NCBI RefSeq assembly: GCF_032452875.1
Contig: NC_083881.1
Coordinates: forward strand, 67,711,689-67,775,688
Direction of reading: 5' to 3'
DNA length: 64,000 nucleotides
Source of the DNA: Bos javanicus
Taxonomy: Eukaryota > Chordata > Mammalia > Artiodactyla > Bovidae
Below, piece after piece: positions 59,101 to 64,000 of the stretch (its first letter is position 1; the number at the start of each line of letters is the position of its first letter). The position numbers and the translations under genes were made by a program. The notes under the pieces are model-generated. The model searched no databases and was not told where the DNA came from. It worked only from the letters and a program-made list of their open reading frames with translations.

Positions 59101-59900
59101 AATTTTCGGGATTAGGCATTAAGGGAAAGCACAATTTCATATAATGTCTGTTATCTGGACTTCAATGTAGAAGGAAAAAACCTGAAGACTTCAGTAAAAT
59201 GCATACATAAAATGAATACAGAACTGAGATCTAAGCAGACTGACAACCCATAATACTTTGTGTCAGCATGGCACTTACCATGTGAATGAAATGAGATCTG
59301 ATCAAATCCAAGAGCTAGCAAAAAAGAAGGAAAAAAAACCACACAGGAAAACTTAACTGCCATTTGCTTTTGCTCCCAAATAAGAGTAATTTAAATTTCA
59401 AGGGAGAGAGCTACAATTTCTGTGGCAAATATGTGATATTCGGTCAAGATTCACATTCCTGGAATCCACAGACCACAGGATTTTACCCAGGGATGCGTGT
59501 ACAATTTGCAAACTTATTAGTTGAGAAGTTTAACTCCCTTTCCACACCCACCCCAACCCCTCAAATTAGAGAAGGCCCCTGCTTTTTCACCAAACTAAAT
59601 AAGCAAGAACTCAGAATTCTGTAAAAGTCCTTAACACTAGCTGATCAAGGGCCTAACCCTTTGACAAGCTGGGCCTCCTGGGGTTGTCACACAAGGAGGA
59701 TTTCACAGCTTCACTGCCCTGGGCAGCCTTTTTATCCCTAGTAAGTTATTTTAAGCAACTTTGCTACAGCAGACAAATCTCTGGCCTTCCTCTCTTCCAT
59801 TGTAAAACTGCTGCAGCACAAAACAGCTAAGCCTTAAAGAGAAACCAGAACTGGCCTGGTCAACTCACTTCAATCCCATCCTTCTATTTGAATGCTCTAG
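56128..59900. other. Retroposon-free block of intron 1, candidate regulatory region
   Basis: About 3.8 kb in which I find no Bov-A, Bov-tA, CHR, BovB or recent L1 sequence, in a window where they average one per kb or so. It includes three AATCAAT/ATTGATT motifs at 58383-58389, 58436-58442 and 58493-58499. Absence of insertions suggests but does not prove constraint. Confidence 0.5.
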
Positions 59901-60110
59901 ATCAGGGCTGTTGGACAAAACTATCTGTGATGATGACAATGCTCTAGATGTGCTTTGTCCAATGTGGAAGCCGCTAGACACATATAGTTATCAAGTGGTT
60001 GAAATATGGCTGGTGCGACAGAGGCACTGAATTTTTTATTTTATTTTTAATCAATTTAAATGGAAATAGCCACACGAGGCTAGTGGCTACTGTATTGGAC
60101 ACTGCAATGC
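59901..60110 (+). mobile_element. hAT-type DNA transposon fossil (MER-type, name uncertain)
   Basis: cagggctgttggacaaaact at the left and tactgtattggacactgcaa at the right are diverged inverted ends. Internal gtccaatgtggaagccgcta and ccacacgaggctagtggcta are typical of a common non-autonomous MER element. Confidence 0.75.
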
Positions 60111-60394
60111 TAGGGAGAATGTTTAAACTGTTGTTAGAAGCCTGGGCATAGCAAAGTTGTCTGCAGCTGCTGGTATAAGCGGCTGTGGGGTTAAATGCTC
60201 TCTCCTTAAATGATAAGTGCTCATTAGCAGAAATCAGTTCCTAACACAGAATTGCCTTTTCCATCACAACACTCCCTTTGCACTACACACCTGTCAGAAA
60301 AAAAGTAAGGATTCAATCTAAGCCATTTAATAACTACTGATTAACCAAATACCTACTATGTGCCAAAAAGTTTTATCATCTGTTTAAAAATAAC

Positions 60395-61085
60395 AGTAAT
60401 GAATAAACAAAGTGAATGGATAAACAACGTGTGATACAGCCAAACAATTGAATACTATTCAGGAATAAGCTAAAATGAGCTAGCAAGCCACTAAAAGACC
60501 TGGAGGAAACATATGTGCATATTACGAAGTGGCAAAAGTCAGTCTGAAAGGCTAAACAGTATATGATTTCGACTATGACATTCTGGAAGAGGCAAAACTG
60601 GAGACAGTAAAAAGGTCAGATGTTCAGGGAGAAGGAGGAACGGATGAACAGGTGGAACGCAGGGAATTTTTAGGGCAGTGAAACTATCCTGTGGAAAACT
60701 GTAGTAGTTAATACTTGATATGATGCATCTGTCAAAACCCACAGAATGAGGACTTCCCCGGTGGTCCAGTGGCTAAGACTACACTCCCAAGGCAAGGGAC
60801 CTGGGTTCAATCCCTGGTCAGGGAACTAACTAAAGAGCCTGAGTACTGCAACTAAGACCGGGCACAGCCAAGTAAATAAATAAGCATTTTTTGAAAACCC
60901 ATAGAAATATACAACACGAAGTGTGAACCTGAATGCAAACTGTGGACTATAGGTAATGATAATGTATCAATATTCGTTCATTAATTACAACCAATGGGTG
61001 CAACAATAAGGGAAATGATGGGGTGCTGGGAGATACATGAACCTACATACTATCTGGTCAATTATTCTGTACATCTTAACATGTA
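60395..61085 (+). mobile_element. L1 3' end split by a CHR SINE
   Basis: Left: tggataaacaacgtgtgata, gaatactattcaggaataag, aaagtcagtctgaaaggcta. Right: gcaaactgtggactataggt, gtacatcttaacatgtactc, ending caaaataaac. Interrupted at about 60750-60893. Confidence 0.85.
60750..60893 (+). mobile_element. CHR-type tRNA-Glu SINE inserted in the L1
   Basis: ggacttccccggtggtccag head, gggttcaatccctggtcagg, aaataaataagcattttttg tail. Flanks aaaacccacagaa and aaaacccatagaa (about 60735-60747 and 60895-60907), 12 of 13. Confidence 0.93.
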
Positions 61086-61099
61086 CTCCCTCAAAATAA

Positions 61100-62855
61100 A
61101 CTCTATTAATTATCATGAAATCCAAATCTCTGGAGAATTCTTGCCCATATATCTCTCCTGAGCTATGCTCCCTTCCAGAACAACAACACACGTTTTTGGC
61201 AAACCAGCACACATGAGATGGTTCCTAGGTGCGAAAAATGTGTGTACATGGCTGGATCAAAGCAATGGCAGATACAATTAGCTGCATGAAATAAATGAGG
61301 CCTTCTGGACTTCTGGGAGTGATAAGTGGTCCTTTCACAGCAGTGATGGGTATCTGCATTCATGCTTATTAATTCACTGTTGCCTCCACTGCTGCATCAA
61401 GCAAGTAAGGAAACTGGCAACAACAGACAGGTAAATGCAATCTTCTCCTGGGGAATGTCTACACGATTGCACCAGTGTTCTGTCCCCCGAGCCATCACAA
61501 TCACCCAGATGGTCTCTGATGCACTAATAAACCACAGGAAATAAAAACTCTGGTATAGCCTGGTTGTGAAAAAAATTATAAAAGACATTCTTAGGACAAC
61601 TGGGGAAATCCGAATGTGGACTGGATATTAGAAGATAGTATGGACCTAGAATTAACTCTCTTGGGTAAGACTGTTTTCATATAAAATACTGTCCTTACTC
61701 ACAGTGGGTGCGTACTGAAGTACTCAGGGATGAAATATCCTGATGGATGAATTTTACTATCAATAGCACAAGCCTCCAAAATCTACACATAAATCAAGCA
61801 AATATGACTTCTAATTACTGAATTCAGGTGGAGGACAGTCTTTCAACTTTTATGTATATTTAAGAATTTTCTAAAAAGTTTCAGGGTAATGAGGGAGACA
61901 ATTTCAGCTGAAAACATTTCATATGACACCGAGGCTGATCATAAGGTAAACAGTTCATCCCTAATGGGTCAAGAAAGTGGTGTTTTCCTAACTGGGAGGA
62001 AGAGTGGACTGAACTTCACTGAAAAGTACAACAGCCTGTTGTACAACTGGACCCACAAAGGACCACATGGGAAGAGGGGAGGTGATCAGACAAATCTTCC
62101 AGAAGGAAAGAAGGTCGTGAATTTGAGAGATAAACTACAGCCCTAAAGAATTTCCACCTCTGAAGACAGAAAAGGGAAAGATACGGGGATAAGAGAGGCA
62201 TCTTCAGAATAAGGGGGGGAAATTCACCTTAGATAGGAAATCCCTTATCAGAACCAAGTGTGCAGATAAACTCTTAGGTGTCCTTTCTTTGGACAAACAA
62301 GTATTCGAGACACATAAACAGGAGCAGGCCATTTTCATACACGGGGTGGGGGGCTTCATGTGATTCATCATTTAAAAGGCAAAAGAAACCAAATTGGAAG
62401 CAAAAATTCCAGGCTGTGAGTGGCTCAAATATTAGCACCAGGAAAACAAAACTACCTCCTTGAGCACAAGTGACGGGAAAGTTAGCAAACAGCTGTGTCG
62501 AGGGAAAAGGATTCAGAACTTCCCATTGCCATCCTCACCTTCCCTCCATTTAATTCAACAAGAAATTGGTGGTGGCACTGAGTCCTAGAAATTATTATAT
62601 ATTAATATATGAAAAGGGTGATTTGCAAATTCAAGCTGTACACTTCTGGTTTGTGTCCTTTCCTGAAGGCACTGGGCTTCAGTAAAAAGTTGGCTAAAAC
62701 AGACCAACCAGTCTTAGAGAATAAAGTTCAGAGAGCAACCGGAGTCTTAGAGAATAAATCCTTTCCCCTGGTCATAGCCTTCTCTCTCAAGACAGGTTTG
62801 CATTTCTAAGACTCACAGCAGGTAGATTGTGGGGTCCTTTTTCAGGCATTTTTAT
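61100..62855. other. Unassigned part of intron 1
   Basis: No SINE and no gene. Short frames on both strands lack recognisable features. A short repeated phrase (cttagagaataaa) occurs at 62714-62726 and 62746-62758. Confidence 0.45.
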
Positions 62856-62861
62856 ATATCT

Positions 62862-62965
62862 GAGCATGCAAATTCTGGGAGATAGTGAAGTTAGGGAAAC
62901 CTGGCATGCTGCAGTCCACAGGGTCGCAAAGAACCAGACACGACTGAGCAACTGAACAACAATGA
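62862..62965 (+). mobile_element. BovB 3' end fragment
   Basis: attctgggagatagtgaagt, tggcatgctgcagtccacag, gactgagcaactgaacaac. Last 100 bp only. Confidence 0.88.
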
Positions 62966-63018
62966 AACTCAGAGATGTCAAAACCCGCTCAGGAACACAT
63001 TAGCAGGCTTTGCATCCC

Positions 63019-63292
63019 TTGGAGAAGGCAATGGCACCCCACTCCAGTACTCTTGCCTGGAAAATCCCATGGATGCAGGAGCCTGGTAGGCTGCAGTCCA
63101 CGGGGTCACTAAGAGTCGGACACGACTGAGCGACTTCACTTTCACTTTTCATTTTCATGCATTGGAGAAGGAAATGGCAACCCACTCCAGTGTTCTTGCC
63201 TGGAGAATCCCAGGGACGGGGGAGCCTGGTGGGCTGCCGTCTATGGGGTTGCACAGAGTCGGACATGACTGAAGCGACTTAGCAGCAGCATC
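63019..63292 (+). mobile_element. Bov-A2 dimeric SINE
   Basis: Full-length, very low divergence: ttggagaaggcaatggcacc to cgacttagcagcagc. Confidence 0.95.
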
Positions 63293-63755
63293 TTTTTTAG
63301 GAAGGGACAAATCGAATCCCCACAGTGGGAGAGAGGCTTGGATTTCTAAGAGGTTTCAAACATAACACGTAACGCAGTAAGTTCTAGGTGGTTCTTGAGT
63401 TTTCCAGACCATAACATACGGACAGAAGTGTTCAATGTCTTTCTCACAAAACAATAAGACTAACACCTCACAATCTTCTGTGGAAAGCTGTCAGATGACT
63501 CTGGACAGGTGTCATCTCGGTCACAACAGGGTAAGAGCCTACAGCCTGCAGGGCCAGGAGGCCTGGCTTTGTTACTTTTCGGCTAATGGACACACTAACC
63601 ATGGCTGATTGCTCCCAGCTGGTTGTTGTTGAGGGTACGGGGAGGATGTGGACGGCTGCTTCAGCCAGGAATATTTAGGGACAATTCTGGAGTAAATTCT
63701 GAGTAGTCAAGTGACAACTCTGGATAAATGCCTGGTGAGACGGCTGCTGCTGTAT
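63293..63755. other. Unassigned part of intron 1
   Basis: No repeat or gene recognised. Confidence 0.45.
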
Positions 63756-63761
63756 ATGTGC

Positions 63762-63978
63762 TATGCTGTGCTTGGCCGCTCAGTGGTGTCTGACTCTTTG
63801 CAGCCCCGTGGACTGCAGCCCGCCAGACTCCTCTGTCCATGGGGATTGTCCAGGCAAGAATACTGGAGCAGGTTTCCATGTCCTCCTCCAGGGGAATCTT
63901 CCCAACCCAGGGATTGAACCCAGGTCTTCTGCATTGCAGGCAGATTCTTTACCATTTGAGCCACCAGGGACGCCCAAG
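63762..63978 (-). mobile_element. Bov-tA SINE
   Basis: Plus strand gtgcttggccgctcagtggt to ttgagccaccagggacgccc, full-length antisense. Confidence 0.93.
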
Positions 63979-64000
63979 GACACTGGAGTGGATAGCCATT

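Larger units (their letters stand above)
25970..64000 (-). other. SDC2: SDC2 (syndecan-2) gene, partial: exons 2-5, 3' UTR and part of intron 1
   Basis: Four exons on the minus strand join in frame and encode the syndecan-2 ectodomain, transmembrane segment and cytoplasmic tail. Coding lengths are 112, 137, 136 and 164 nt, 549 nt in all including the stop. The known exon 1 product (signal peptide, about 20 residues in the human protein from memory) is absent, so the gene continues beyond 64000. Intron sizes are at least 18640 (intron 1, truncated), 7861, 7626 and 1111 nt. Syndecan-2 is a type I membrane heparan sulfate proteoglycan that acts as co-receptor for growth factors and matrix ligands in mesenchymal and endothelial cells. 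No frameshift, internal stop or broken splice site is seen, so the copy looks functional. The presence of introns excludes a processed pseudogene. Confidence 0.97.
45361..64000 (-). other. SDC2 intron 1, 3' part
   Basis: All sequence upstream of exon 2 to the window edge. No GC-rich promoter region, no first exon and no signal-peptide coding frame is visible, so exon 1 lies outside. Human SDC2 is known to have a very long first intron. Confidence 0.85.

Noticed and set aside
1..64000. CRISPR arrays, operons, insertion sequences, phage or other prokaryotic systems
   Set aside because: The whole window is vertebrate nuclear DNA with spliced exons and ruminant retroposons; regular repeats are minisatellites, microsatellites or dispersed SINEs.

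Overview
The window is nuclear DNA from a ruminant, almost certainly a bovid. It is packed with ruminant-specific retroposons: BovB (RTE-type LINE) fragments, Bov-tA tRNA-headed SINEs, dimeric Bov-A2 (ART2-type) SINEs and CHR-type tRNA-Glu SINEs. These lie among older mammalian L1, L2, MIR, hAT and LTR-like remnants. The species (cattle, sheep, goat or other) cannot be settled from the sequence alone.

Only one protein-coding gene is supported: SDC2 (syndecan-2, a transmembrane heparan sulfate proteoglycan), on the minus strand. Exons 2, 3, 4 and 5 lie at 45249-45360, 37251-37387, 29489-29624 and 28214-28377. Reading phases join perfectly and every boundary has AG/GT. Together they encode 182 residues from the start of the mature ectodomain to the terminal PDZ ligand EFYA. 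Exon 1 (5' UTR, start codon, signal peptide) is not in the window and must lie beyond 64000. The 3' UTR runs down to about 25970 and carries exactly three canonical AATAAA signals.

Layout: 1-25970 is the intergenic region downstream of SDC2, a layered deposit of repeats with one degenerate G-rich minisatellite (11520-11930). 25970-28213 is the 3' UTR and is free of young repeats. 28214-45360 holds exons 5 to 2 and introns 4, 3 and 2. Intron 3 contains a clean 31-bp minisatellite and several BovB and Bov-A2 copies. 45361-64000 is the 3' part of intron 1, including a block without young retroposons (56128-59900) that is the best place to look for regulatory DNA.

Many insertions show target-site duplications and nest inside older elements, so their relative age can be read directly. 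I see no evidence of a prokaryotic-type or previously undescribed gene system. The points most worth checking are the SDC2 transcript structure (poly(A) site choice, a T16 tract at the exon 4 acceptor, inverted BovB copies around exon 3), the minisatellite, and the SINE-poor intron block.
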